Shown in pieces: positions 47,095 through 57,042 of a DNA stretch of 64,000 bases; the stretch's first letter is position 1; each line of letters begins with the position of its first letter. This DNA is from Berberis thunbergii (taxonomy: Eukaryota > Streptophyta > Magnoliopsida > Ranunculales > Berberidaceae). The notes beneath the pieces were generated by a model. It was not told where the DNA came from. It saw only the letters and a program-made list of their open reading frames with translations, and did no database searches. The position numbers were made by a program, and so were the translations under genes. The DNA is taken from NCBI GenBank assembly GCA_003290165.1, contig QNQO01000797.1, positions 372,001 through 436,000 of the forward strand, written 5' to 3'.

Positions 47095-47616
47095 TTCCAT
47101 TTCGCCCCCCCTCGACTAAAATCCTGGGTCCGCCCCTGACGATAACGAAGACAGCTGCGTTGAGTAAGACGCATGGAAGCTTCATTGCTGCGGGTATTCA
47201 ATTCGGAATCTCAATGGACTCGAATGATTTTAAATATGTAAATTTTAATTTAAAATTTGAATTTTGATGAATTTTAAAAGATTAAATTTTGTAGATTTTA
47301 TAAAAGTTTGTTATAGATTCTTATAAATATATTACATGCCAACACAAATCATAAACAATTTCTTAAAATATCAATTAAACAATTGTTTGTATGCTATGAA
47401 AATTTTACTTCAAATTAAAAAATATATATCAAATACATTGAAGATAGTTCAAAAGTAATATAAATAATTATTTTCCTCTTTTTTTTTTGAAAAGAAAAAT
47501 AATGCAAATAATTCTCCAATAAAAATAGATAGATAAACCAGAAGAAAAAAAAATTATTGTGTTTATTGCTTATCATTGGCTCTCGACACTCACAACATTT
47601 TTTCACATATTTGAAG

Positions 47617-47982
47617 CTATAGTTGCTCTTCATTCATTAGCTTTCTCTCGTAGTCGATTTTGGGTTTGAAAAATTTCTTCTTTTCTTCTGACAATGATGA
47701 AGGCTCGTCGTCTTCTTCAATTGGAAATTCATCAAAATGACACTCATTACGAAGAAAGTTGTGTAAGGCTACACACACTAGCACTAACTCCGCTTGTGTT
47801 TTATATGGAAATGGGTTCAATTGAGATTGAGATGGGGGAGTTTGTTGATCTTCGTCAGAAAGAACAAGAACCCTAGAAGAAGAGAGAGATGAAGGGGAGA
47901 GAAAAAGAAAGGGAGGAGTGAGAGAAGCCAATACAAGTGTTGATAGATAACACCACCATTTTCTGTTGTATGACACCACCAA
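47617..47982 (-). pseudogene. PIF/Harbinger transposase C-terminal fragment
   Basis: The minus-strand frame contains PFPYKTQAELVLVCVALHNF, LRNECHFDEFP and an acidic EEDDEPSSLSEEKKKF tail. The KTQ.ELVL.C.ALHNFLR motif is the conserved C-terminal end of HARBI1-like plant transposases, containing the helix after the last catalytic acid. The upstream part of the frame (before about 47830) is Ser/Leu low-complexity and not transposase, so the catalytic domain has been lost. Confidence 0.75.
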
Positions 47983-48049
47983 CCCTCTTACTTTTTGAGG
48001 GACACCCCCACCCGCTGAAGGATATTATCAATATAAACAAAAAAAACCT

Positions 48050-48520
48050 AAATTATTTTCTCCACTCTTCTCATCTTTCCCTTTCTTCTTCATCAATCAC
48101 CACTGCCACCTCTCCTCCTCCCCCTTCACCAACACCACCTCACCACCGCCACCTCTCCTCCTCATCCCTTCTTCTTCTTCAATCACCACCACCCTGCCGC
48201 CACAACCACATATCCTCATCCTCCCCCTCTTCTTCTTCTTATTCTTTTTCTTCTTCTCCATCAATCACCACTGCCACCTCTCATTCCACGTCCCATCTTC
48301 ATCATCTTATTATCCTCCTCCTTCTCCCCTACCTCTTTTTCTTCTATGTTTTTTTTTCTTTTTCTTCTTCTCCTCCATTTTTTTCTCTCTGTTTTTTCAT
48401 TTTTCTCCTCTCTTCTTATTTTTCTTTTTCTTCTTTTTTTTTTGCCCTCGCGAAGGTTCTGGCAAGTAGGGAACCTCCACTCGCAAAAACCTCAACAAGG
48501 GCGAAGGAGAAAAAACATGG
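48050..48520. repeat. Pyrimidine-rich low-complexity stretch
   Basis: CTTCTT and CCTCCTC runs, with ATCAATCACCACTGCCACCT occurring near 48093 and 48262. The long + strand open frame (225 codons, Ser/Pro/Phe-rich) follows from this composition. Confidence 0.8.
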
Positions 48521-49155
48521 GAAAAGAATCAGAGATGAGAAAATAAATGAAGAAGAAAAAAAACAGATAAAAAAATCAGAAGGAAAAAAGGAAAATAACA
48601 AAAAACAAATATGAAGATAATAAATGACAAGAAAATAAGAAAAGGAATAAGAACAAAGGAGAAGAGGAAGCGTGGGTGGTAATGCAGCCAACGGTGGTAG
48701 GCGTGGTGGTGTGGGCGAAAGTTGTGGAGCGAGGTGGTGTTGCTCCTGTGAAAAGGGAAGGTGATGGTGTTCTTCAGCACATCCCAAAAATAAGTGGAGT
48801 TGTGATGTCCTTCAGCGAAAATGGTGGTGTTATTTAACAATGGCCAATACAAATCCATTGAAATATTATGGGGAAGGTTGGATTTGGAATGATTCTTTTT
48901 ATATATACTTTCCACAACTTTACACATTCATTAAAATCCACTACTTTTTTAATACCCCCTGATTTTGGTGGACTTTTGAAAAGCATGAATTGAATACCCC
49001 TTAATTTTGATGGATATTTTAAAACAATCCTTTAAAATCCATATTTGAATACCCCTACATTTATATGTATTATTTTAAATCCTTAATTGAATACCCCTGG
49101 ATTTTAAAATCCTTCACAATCCATTAAAATATGTAATTGAATACCACCCCCTAAG

Positions 49156-49698
49156 TTGGCTGCAATGCGGATTGGGATTGTGGTGGAATCAGGAGAGGAA
49201 GAAGAGAGGGTGTATACTAAGAGGACGACTAACAACATACAAATGGAGATGAGAGACATTACGCCCATCATTTATGTGCCTATGGATTCCAGAATACTGG
49301 TTTCCATGCTTCAGTTAAGTGAGAAATTTATTCCAACACATTTCTTTGCAAGGAAATGGGGATGGGAGAGAGAGAGTGCAAGTGTTCAAAACAGGGAAAA
49401 TAAATCAATATGTCAAATGAATGTGCCCAAGTGCGTATCACGCAATAATTCAATGCCTTTGCTACTTTTAGCTGAGGCCCGAGCACTGGGGTGTTACATT
49501 GGAGCATCATCCATCCTAAGTCAATTCCATACGCAATTTTTCACCTCCTACAAGCCAAAAGAGTCTTTGGGTCTGGAGATCCCATGGGGTTTAAAGTTTA
49601 TAGCCATATTACCACTAGGTGTGGAATTGGGCGATTGCATGGAGTTCAAGTATTGTTTGAAACTGTCAGAATATGTAGGGCTTGCAGTGATTGATTGA
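49156..49698 (+). CDS. Hypothetical 180-codon open frame
   Basis: An uninterrupted frame on the + strand, starting MRIGIVVESGEEEERVYTKR (first ATG a few codons inside) and including ILVSMLQLSEKFIPTHFFAR, ALGCYIGASSILSQFHTQFF and WGLKFIAILPLGVELGDCME. I recognise no domain, signal peptide or family. It begins right after the end of the Harbinger-like element and ends before an orphan copia PBS, so it may be the leader/internal part of a copia remnant read in the wrong direction, or a host fragment. Length alone is mild evidence for coding in AT-rich DNA. Confidence 0.2.
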   Translation: MAAMRIGIVVESGEEEERVYTKRTTNNIQMEMRDITPIIYVPMDSRILVSMLQLSEKFIPTHFFARKWGWERESASVQNRENKSICQMNVPKCVSRNNSMPLLLLAEARALGCYIGASSILSQFHTQFFTSYKPKESLGLEIPWGLKFIAILPLGVELGDCMEFKYCLKLSEYVGLAVID

Positions 49699-49850
49699 TA
49701 GAAATTTCTTATTTCTTGTTGTTTGTGCATGAACTCTATTGCAGAGTGTAATTTCCATTCCCCGCCTCTTGTGTCTATGATCAAAGTGCGTAGTCGTTGG
49801 AGGCGGGAAAAAGCTTTAGTCCCCAGAGTCTTAGATCACCAAAGAAAATT

Positions 49851-50040
49851 GCTCTGATACCATGTAAAGAGAATAATAATACAATTCTACAACTATTTTC
49901 TTTACAGAAACAATGTTCAACTTTATTGCTTATTTTTTATACCAATAGAATTTTTACAAATTTTTTTTGATCTTATGGGTTTGGAAGCTTATAAAAGGTG
50001 TTTGAAAAATTCTTAAAATGATATGCCAAAATGTTTAGTA
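49851..50040 (-). mobile_element. Orphan copia 5' LTR with initiator-Met PBS
   Basis: Minus-strand TGGTATCAGAGC (49851-49862) abuts a sequence that, on the + strand, begins TGTAAAGAGAATAATAATAC at 49863, the expected LTR boundary layout. It is unrelated in sequence to the intact copia at 39.6-44.6 kb. No second LTR and no copia genes were found, so this is a remnant; the right end is a guess. Confidence 0.65.
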
Positions 50041-52190
50041 CACTACACCCTAAGCACATGAGTGGTATGTAAGGGAAGCACACCCCAAAACACACGAGCG
50101 GCATGTTCTATACATGCTAGAGAATATAAAGAACATGAAGGGCAGAACTGGAAAAAAACCCTAAAAGAGAAGATTGTAGAGTATAGGGGATCTAGAAGGG
50201 AGAAAGTCGTGAAAAACAAATACCTACTCGTATATGGTAAGACAGACAAGTGGGTGGATTTTGATGTTGGAAGGTACCCAGCTCGACACTTTCATACTCC
50301 ATGCAACTACAACTGCAAAACAATTTTAGTTGCTTATTTCTTTAAACTTTTTAGAAATCCAATTGACAAGGCAACATTTATACTATCTCCATAATGATAT
50401 TAAATATCTCATTTTTTATTTTGTGCCACATATGTTGTCAACTCATTGCCTAAGTTTTTTAGTACAAAAATTGAGTCATAGCATGATGCAACATTTTGAT
50501 TTCCTTATTTGTACTTGTAAGCACACTTGAGTTTTTAACGTATTTGATTTGAAAGATAGGGAAAGCAACCAGAGCCCTTCAAGCCTTACTGAGCATCAGG
50601 ATCATATAGATCAAAGGTATTTCATTGGATGAAATAAGAGGCAGTTGAGGCGGACGACCCAAACTATCAATTCGTTTCTTCAATATCTAGCCAATTGCAT
50701 TTGTTTGTGCATTTATGCGTACTAGTTGGTTCTAAAACAACTATGCAACTATGCACACATACTTAATAAACTTGAATAAGTCATTTTATGGTAAGTGAGG
50801 TCGCATTCACTCATGCCAATGTCTGACAACAAAGGATGATTTGATTTTATTTCGTGCGAATTTAAGGAGAAGGGTGGGTAGGAGAGTTAAAAGAGAATTG
50901 AATGAAGCGATGCATGAAGGGTACGTGGATGGGTGGAGAAGAGTTTGAAGTTTGTGGTGATTGTTTCTTCTTTCTTTGTCGAACCTTATTTTTACTGCTA
51001 ATGCTATAGAAGATTCAAGTGTGTTGTTATCTGTATTTTTTTTATTTTGTTTTAAAGGACGTTGTGGTTGATAGCACACAAACAAACAAATCCCTAATGT
51101 TGTGGTTATAACCCACAAAAAAAAATATAAAAATCTGACATTAAAAAATCACGACAAAAGTCTCTAGCAACCAAACTAACATTGAAAAATTCTAGTCATA
51201 CAATCAAAAGATGTAGGGATAAATACCAATTGTTCACCTATAAAATTCATTATCGATAATCATCACTATTAATATTATTGAATATTGGAATATGTCATTG
51301 ATTTTTTTTAATGTTTGATGATTGTTTATTCAACATGTAATCTATAGCCACAAGTATTTGATAATTTATCAAATTGAAGATGGAGATTTTAAAAGGGAAA
51401 AAGGACTAACGACTCATCTCTCACCATAATCATCAATTGCTTCCAAGCTTCGCAAAGATTTTTTTTATCTCTACTCACCTTCATTTCTCCCATGCTGACC
51501 GTCGCTTCTAAGTTTGTAATTGATAGTTGATTTCGTTCGCATAGGACAAATAGACAAGGGAGACCATTTTTCCCTCATCGGATCTCATATCCAAACTAAA
51601 CACTTATAATTCCAACTCTTATATCCACTGATTCACGGGTTTGATCAACTAATTAGTTGTTTTTTTAGTTATTAAAATTTTGTGTTTTAATTTATGGTTA
51701 GCAACTTTTACCCATATATATTTTTAGAGTTTTATTTATAGAAATATGTTTATGAGAATGAAGCGCATTGAAAATGTTGATAATGCTACAACTATCATTT
51801 CTACAATACCATCGATTATTCACTATCCCAACTGTGTCAATCTGATTGTTTGAAAACATTCCTAAAGAAAGCCTCAAGGATGAGGGCTTAACCATTGATT
51901 TTCTTTAATTGTTACCCATCACAAATAAATCTCATGGGGGGAATTTCAAAAGTTATTGTTATAACACATCCCAAATTGTGAAAATTAGAATCATGTAAAA
52001 TAATACTTAATGCAAAAGTTATCAACATCGAATTTATTGTCACAAAACCCTTGAAATGAATAAATGACGTATCATCTGGGATTAGACATATCTTTTCGAA
52101 GAGCATTCGTTTTATGAATGGGAAAATATTTTGAAACCCCACAATTTTCAATTGGTATAGCAATTGAAAATGGTAGTTAGATAATTGTGC
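50041..52190. other. Gene-free stretch
   Basis: AT-rich, with short frames in all directions that match nothing I know. Candidate open frames at 50062-50394 (+) and 50807-51118 (-) lack family features. Confidence 0.45.
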
Positions 52191-52199
52191 ACTTGCTAT

Positions 52200-52550
52200 A
52201 CCAATTATAGTTCAGTTGGCCGGACAGCCGCTCTCTTTGTGAGAGGTCACGGGTTCGAGACTCATCAGTTAGGATTTTATGAGGTTTTGCCTGTATTAGG
52301 AGCACATGTGCTCCGCCGTTGATCAGCATTCGAGGTATTTAATGTAGCTGCTTAGGTGGATTGAATCTGAGCGAAGCAAAAATAAGTTTTCAAGCGAGGT
52401 GGAAGCGATGGACCGAAGCAAAAACAAGTCTCCATAAGAGATGGAGGCAGCAAAGATATTAAGTGGCAACAATATTGTAGCCTTCAGGCCAGGTTTGGTT
52501 AACCCTATAAAATCAATCTTGCAGTTTTCGGGCATGGATGAATAAATAAA
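52200..52550 (+). mobile_element. SINE-like element with tRNA-related head
   Basis: TAGTTCAGTTGGCCGGAC at 52207-52224 resembles an A box and CACGGGTTCGAGACTC at 52248-52263 a B box, with CTCTC..GAGAG between them like an anticodon stem. A unique body follows, ending near an (AATA)n tail at 52540-52553. Head, spacing and tail fit a tRNA-derived SINE; a flanking target duplication was not resolved. Confidence 0.55.
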
Positions 52551-52559
52551 TAAAAAGGA

Positions 52560-54110
52560 TCAACAACTCAATTTTTTAAACAAAAAAAACACTATCCATG
52601 GGAGAGGGCACGGAGTTACCTACGACGTGAACCTTTTTTGGGTTACTTGCGACGTTAGCTTAGAAGTCGAGTTGTCGTTAATCAAAACCATTGTCCACCT
52701 GATAGCTCGTTGACTTCTGAGAGTGTCCATGCAAATCGCAACCTAAAAAGAAAAATGACAATGCAATCTCTCTATGAATGCATGTGTATGATTGTCTGCA
52801 AAACCAATGCAACAAATTAAAATTCAAACTAGTTAAGAGTAAATCAAATTTATGGCTAACCTTAAAATTTTAAAATGGCAAAAGTTAATAATAGACAAAA
52901 CCATTATCAAGCAATTCCTAACATTGTTCCTAAAGAGAATTAAACCTAAACTACAAACTGGTGAAAATAAACACTAGACTTCAATTTCATTGTTACAATC
53001 AAAGTAATCAAAGCGTGAAGCGAAGGCGAATCAATTTGCCATGGCTTGGCTTTAAGCGAAAAATGAAGCGTGAAGCGATGACTTTTCGCAAGTAAAGCGA
53101 CCCTAAAAAATGATTTTAATATTATATGAAAAAATGTAAAATATGCATTTTGCTTGTATCTAAGTTTCTAACTATATGCATTCTATTTTTCTACTAGATT
53201 TTGAAGTGTTTGCTCAAGTAATGTAAATGTTCGTATTGATTCCTATGTTATGATGTTTGTTACCATACACTGCAACACCATACTTTAATCAATGTCTTCC
53301 CGAGAATTACTCTCCCTTGCCCCACGATTCTCTTTCATAATTAATCACCTCAACTACCTTGAGTAAACAAAAAATAACAACATTATTAATGTATAGATTA
53401 TTAATGCATAGATAATCAATGTATAGATGTGGGTTCCTTCTTCGGGGTCATGACGGTGGAAATTTTGGTGAAGCTCTATTGAAGGTAAGAAGATTTGTGC
53501 CTCGACCAAGATCTCAAACTCATGTTCTATTGAAGCTATCTGTTTCAGTCGTGAAGCTCTAAAGAGAGAGAAAATAAAAAAATGTGAGAAGAATAAAGAC
53601 AAAAACGCAACAACAAAAAAAGTTTGTTTAATCAACTTTACCTTCGTGCTTCAACCAAAAAAAACACTAAAAGCGATGACTTTTTTTGGCTTCAGTGTAA
53701 TGGCTTGGCTTTAACCAAGGCGAAGCGAGATGTCATGACTTGACTTTTGGCTTTAAGCGGTGGCTTTTGATGGCTTTGACTACACTGGTTACAATCCCTG
53801 ACAACGATGCCAAACTATTGATGCAGAATTTATTAACCTAAACTAATGGGCTAATAGACCTAATTGTTATAGCAAGTGTACGGTTATCTAACTAGTGGAC
53901 AATGACAAATATAGGTCGATCCCACGAGGATTAAAGACACATTTGAAAACTAAAATCTATTTAGACTAATTTAAAAGGGGGTTACAACGATTGAAAATTT
54001 CTAAATTAATGGAATAAAGCAACTACAAATTGAATTACTAAGGCAATTAAGAAACGAACCAAGGCATCAAATCCACCATAGGTTCTTCGAGAATTGTTTA
54101 AACCTAACTT
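52560..54110 (-). mobile_element. Gypsy remnant: 5' LTR, PBS and leader, split by a hAT element
   Basis: Minus-strand TGGCATCGTTGTCAGGGA (+ strand 53795-53812) is close to the TGGCGCCGTTGTCGGGGA PBS of Athila/Tat-type gypsy elements. To its right an LTR-like sequence follows, with GCAAGTGTACGG and GGTCGATCCCACGAGGATT, a wording common in such LTRs. To its left is leader sequence (52560-52999), with no gag or pol recognisable. A hAT element sits immediately beside the PBS. The outer LTR end is uncertain. Confidence 0.65.
53000..53787. mobile_element. Non-autonomous hAT element, 788 bp
   Basis: Ends CAAAGTAATCAAAGCG and, complemented, CAGTGTAGTCAAAGCC; perfect 8-bp target duplication GTTACAAT at 52992-52999 and 53788-53795. 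Subterminal GAAGCG / GGCTTGGCTTTAA motifs occur at both ends. The interior is AT-rich; a frame at 53354-53635 is Phe/Leu-rich and unlikely to be a gene. Confidence 0.92.
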
Positions 54111-54117
54111 ATTGTTT

Positions 54118-55015
54118 TCATAAAGCACGAGAAACAATAGGGATAAACAATCCCTTGCTTGCATCAATGAACCATATGTCCTTGTCATGCCATACTTCTT
54201 CCATTGTGTCCTTGGGCTTGTAATCCTTGAGTTTCCTTATTTTTTTCTCTATTGTACTAACAATAAGACTTGCATTAGTTATTGTATTTTCCCTCCCTTC
54301 TAGAGATGTAAATGTGTTAATTGGTTTGAATCTTCTCAACAGGCCAGTGTGTTGTTTCCCTTTTTTGCTCGCACACCCTTTCCAATTGCAATTTTCATCT
54401 TTATAAACCAAATTAATCCTATAGTTGTTTATGACCTCACTCTACTCAAATTTGTTGGCACAACATACATTCTCATCCAAACCCTATTATCCTTCATGGT
54501 GCGAATTCTTGGTTCTCCACAAGTTCAACAATAGGTTTAAGCCTCTGCAATTCTGGCTCTCCACCATCATACAACTCAGTTGCTTTTGCAAATTCAGTAA
54601 ACTCCTCAGTGACAACATCAACTTCAATTTATGTATGGGATGAAGGGGTTGCATGAGATGGACTTTCTTCAACACAAAGTAGGTCTTCAACTCCAGTTAG
54701 ATTTATACCACATACGTCTTCTGGTTCAACATCACTGTCAGGTCCACTGTGGTATTCATCACCAACATCAAAATCATCAAACTCGGTTAACAATATTTTG
54801 GTGATCCTCACTGTCACATTTACAAGGCCACTGATAATACATGTATTGTGATTCCCACACACCTTCTTCATTTGCATTGACATCCTCCTCACATCACTTG
54901 TATTATCATCACCTTTAGGAGCTTCATCAAGTACATCACCACTTGTAATATCATTACCTCTAGGAGTTTCATTAAGTACATCCTCGCTTTTATCATTCTG
55001 TAGGAGCTTCATCAA
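54118..55015 (-). pseudogene. MuDR-family (MULE) transposase, N-terminal fragment
   Basis: The minus-strand frame 55015-54629 is acidic (EFDDFDVGDEYHSGPDSDVE) and is followed, in the frame 54411-54118, by DENCNWKGCASKKG, LRRFKPINTFTS, ITNASLIVSTIEKKIRK and DYKPKDTMEEV. This order, an acidic region then a Cys-containing MuDR DNA-binding domain with its K.I..N/P..K.KDI.E pattern, is that of plant Mutator transposases. The catalytic MULE domain and zinc knuckle are missing, cut at the junction with the gypsy LTR remnant. Stops separate the pieces. A further N-terminal segment may lie to 55570. Confidence 0.65.
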
Positions 55016-55570
55016 CTACATTATCACTCACATTATCATTACCTTCATCAAACTCAATGTCAATAACTTCACCACTAGTTGCCCTCTTTTTGGCTTTACA
55101 AGTACTATTTATAGGAAAGTGTTCAGATGATCTTAACTCATATCATTTAGTTATTGGGTTGTACTCAAACTTAAGCGTAGGACTCAATACAATCTTCTCA
55201 TTGCCAATGGGATTCGATACAACCTCTTTGTGTTTGCCTTTGGGACTAAATACACCATTATCTTTTCTCTTGGGACTCATTACAGTCCTCACACCTCTCT
55301 CCAAGAACATGGAAAAATATCTTAGATGACTGGACTGTAGTTTGAATGAGGTCCTACATATTCAAAAGTTTTCTTTCAATACCAACCTCTTCAACCCAAT
55401 TACCATTAATCCATGTGATGTGACCTCCCTTAAGCCCACACACTTCCTCAATGGATTTCTCTAGATATTTTATGCACCATTCATCATCATTTATATTTGT
55501 CAGCACTGAAATCTACCTTCCTATGATCCATGGTGAACAACACAAGTTCTAAATCCTCATAGATCCATTC

Positions 55571-56340
55571 CTTGCAAAAAGAGAGAAATAAGAAAACTAT
55601 TAGACATGGTAATAAGAAAAAAAATTATATAAATCTATACACCCACAAAAACTCAAAGACTGTTACAATACAAACATGAATAAAATACACTTATGAATGA
55701 TTCAATAAAATAATCAAATGGGTTTAAACTATGAAAAACATGAATAAAATACACTAATCACAAAGCTATGCCTAATAATAAACAATTACATAAACTATAG
55801 TGAATTAATCTCTATATTTAAACTAAAATAATGAAGAAACATCGACTAGCAAGCATTATAAATAGCAAATTACTTGAACTAACAATTAACTACTTCACTA
55901 AGTATAGATACAAACACTATAACTTTTAACGTATGTATACCAACTGAAAGAAAGACATGAAAACATATTGTACTTCATTGAAACTTTTAAAGTCTACACC
56001 AACTAATCATTCAAGTTGATTTATAAAACCCCATTTTCAGTTGGTGTGGAGTGGATTGATCATGGAAGACAAAACTACCCAAATCTACCCCCACATGTTA
56101 AAAGCAAACCATAGAAACAAGAAGACAAAACCCTAAAATCATAAAGTCAAGTACAACCCCTTCTACATTGCATATTGTCTGAAACGCATTGGACAACAAA
56201 TACTCAAGTACATAAACTTTAGAAAACGTAAAAACACCATAAAACCTTATGAAGTGAAAATGTTATTTTTGAATTACAACAAAAACAATGTTAGTTAAGC
56301 TTGTAAAACCTCATCTTTCCTCTATGGATTGGGTCTTCCC
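55571..56340. other. Gene-free AT-rich stretch
   Basis: No gene, repeat or element end recognised. Confidence 0.45.
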
Positions 56341-56345
56341 ATGTC

Positions 56346-56639
56346 TCAAAGAGTAGGGTTCCATTCTACAATATCACAATCGAATAGAAAGAAGTCGTCT
56401 TCTACGATTACGATAAAGGGTTCATTAATACTTTTACTATCTTTTTGTTGTTTTTGAGATCTCATAGCAGCTCTTTGTCTTTGGAAATGGGTCGAGATAG
56501 ATGACAACACCCTTTTTCCCATCTTCCTTACCGGGAGGCAATCTTCTCTTATGTATGGCCTTTGTCTCTGCTCGACCCTGAAATAGAACAACCCCTCCAT
56601 GCATTGCTGTAAGTAGGGGGATCTAGAGCTAAGTCCCAA
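56346..56639 (-). other. Short open frame of unknown meaning
   Basis: 97 codons, including GKRVLSSISTHFQRQRAAMR, KQQKDSKSINEPFIVIVEDD and FFLFDCDIVEWNPTL. No family recognised. Basic in the middle and acidic/aromatic at the end. It lies upstream, on the same strand, of the MULE fragment, so it could be part of that element. Confidence 0.2.
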
Positions 56640-56749
56640 TATAGGTTGAGCAGATTGTTATTGTAAAAATGTACTGAATGAATTATAAAGTCGTACATAC
56701 TAGGTTGTTAGTGATCGATGAAATTAAATCATTCAAATGCGATCGTGAA

Positions 56750-57034
56750 TAGTGTTCTAAAAATGCTAGGCGGCGAGTAGGAGACTAGCACCCAGAGGCC
56801 TAGGCGGTTATTTATTTAATTATTATAATTGATAATTAATAAAAGTTAAGTATAATAGGATATAAATTACTTCAAATTCAATGCCAAAATGCATATGTAA
56901 AATGTATAAGAAAAACATAGTCTTAATTTATTTTTTATTTTTTTTGACCTCGAAATAAATTAAAAAAAATCTAAAACCCATCTAGGAGGCCGCCTAGCGC
57001 CTAGGCCCCACCTAGACCTTTTTTTAGAACACTG
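56750..57034. mobile_element. hAT-type MITE, 285 bp
   Basis: Ends TAGTGTTCTAAAAATGC and, complemented, CAGTGTTCTAAAAAAAGG, followed inward by CTAGGCGGCG- and GCGCTAGGCGGCC-like motifs. Flanking 8-mers ATCGTGAA and ATAATGAA agree at six of eight positions, an aged hAT target duplication. AT-rich core, non-coding. Confidence 0.8.
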
Positions 57035-57042
57035 ATAATGAA

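Larger units (their letters stand above)
46037..47138. mobile_element. Non-autonomous hAT element, 1.1 kb, with nested pieces
   Basis: Ends CATGGGCGGGCCTA and, complemented, CAGGGGCGGACCCA; perfect 8-bp target duplication ACGATAAC at 46029-46036 and 47139-47146. Near the left end there is a hairpin GGGGGCAGCTGCCCCC. No transposase. It holds a tRNA-like segment, a hairpin MITE and a (AT)n tract (47061-47092). It splits the sequence upstream of the decayed gene on its left. Confidence 0.93.
47190..49152 (-). mobile_element. Second PIF/Harbinger-like element, decayed, ~2 kb
   Basis: The left end GGGTATTCAATTCGGAATCT and the right end, complemented, GGGGGTGGTATTCAATTAC share GGTATTCAATT and are followed by similar AT-rich inverted sequence with AATGGA..TTTTAAA runs. 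A transposase C-terminal fragment lies at 47617-47982. From 48050 to 48520 the filler is CT-rich. The right flank is TAA; the expected matching 3-bp duplication on the left is not visible, so boundaries are tentative. Confidence 0.6.

Noticed and set aside
47937..48614. 225-codon + strand open frame
   Set aside because: Homopolymeric Ser/Pro/Phe text from CT-rich sequence; antisense frames are equally open.
52200..52275. Possible genuine tRNA gene
   Set aside because: Acceptor stem does not pair and a SINE-like body and tail follow.
53354..53635. 93-codon minus-strand frame with a hydrophobic start resembling a signal peptide
   Set aside because: Inside a non-autonomous hAT element, AT-biased Phe/Leu/Ile content, no family match.
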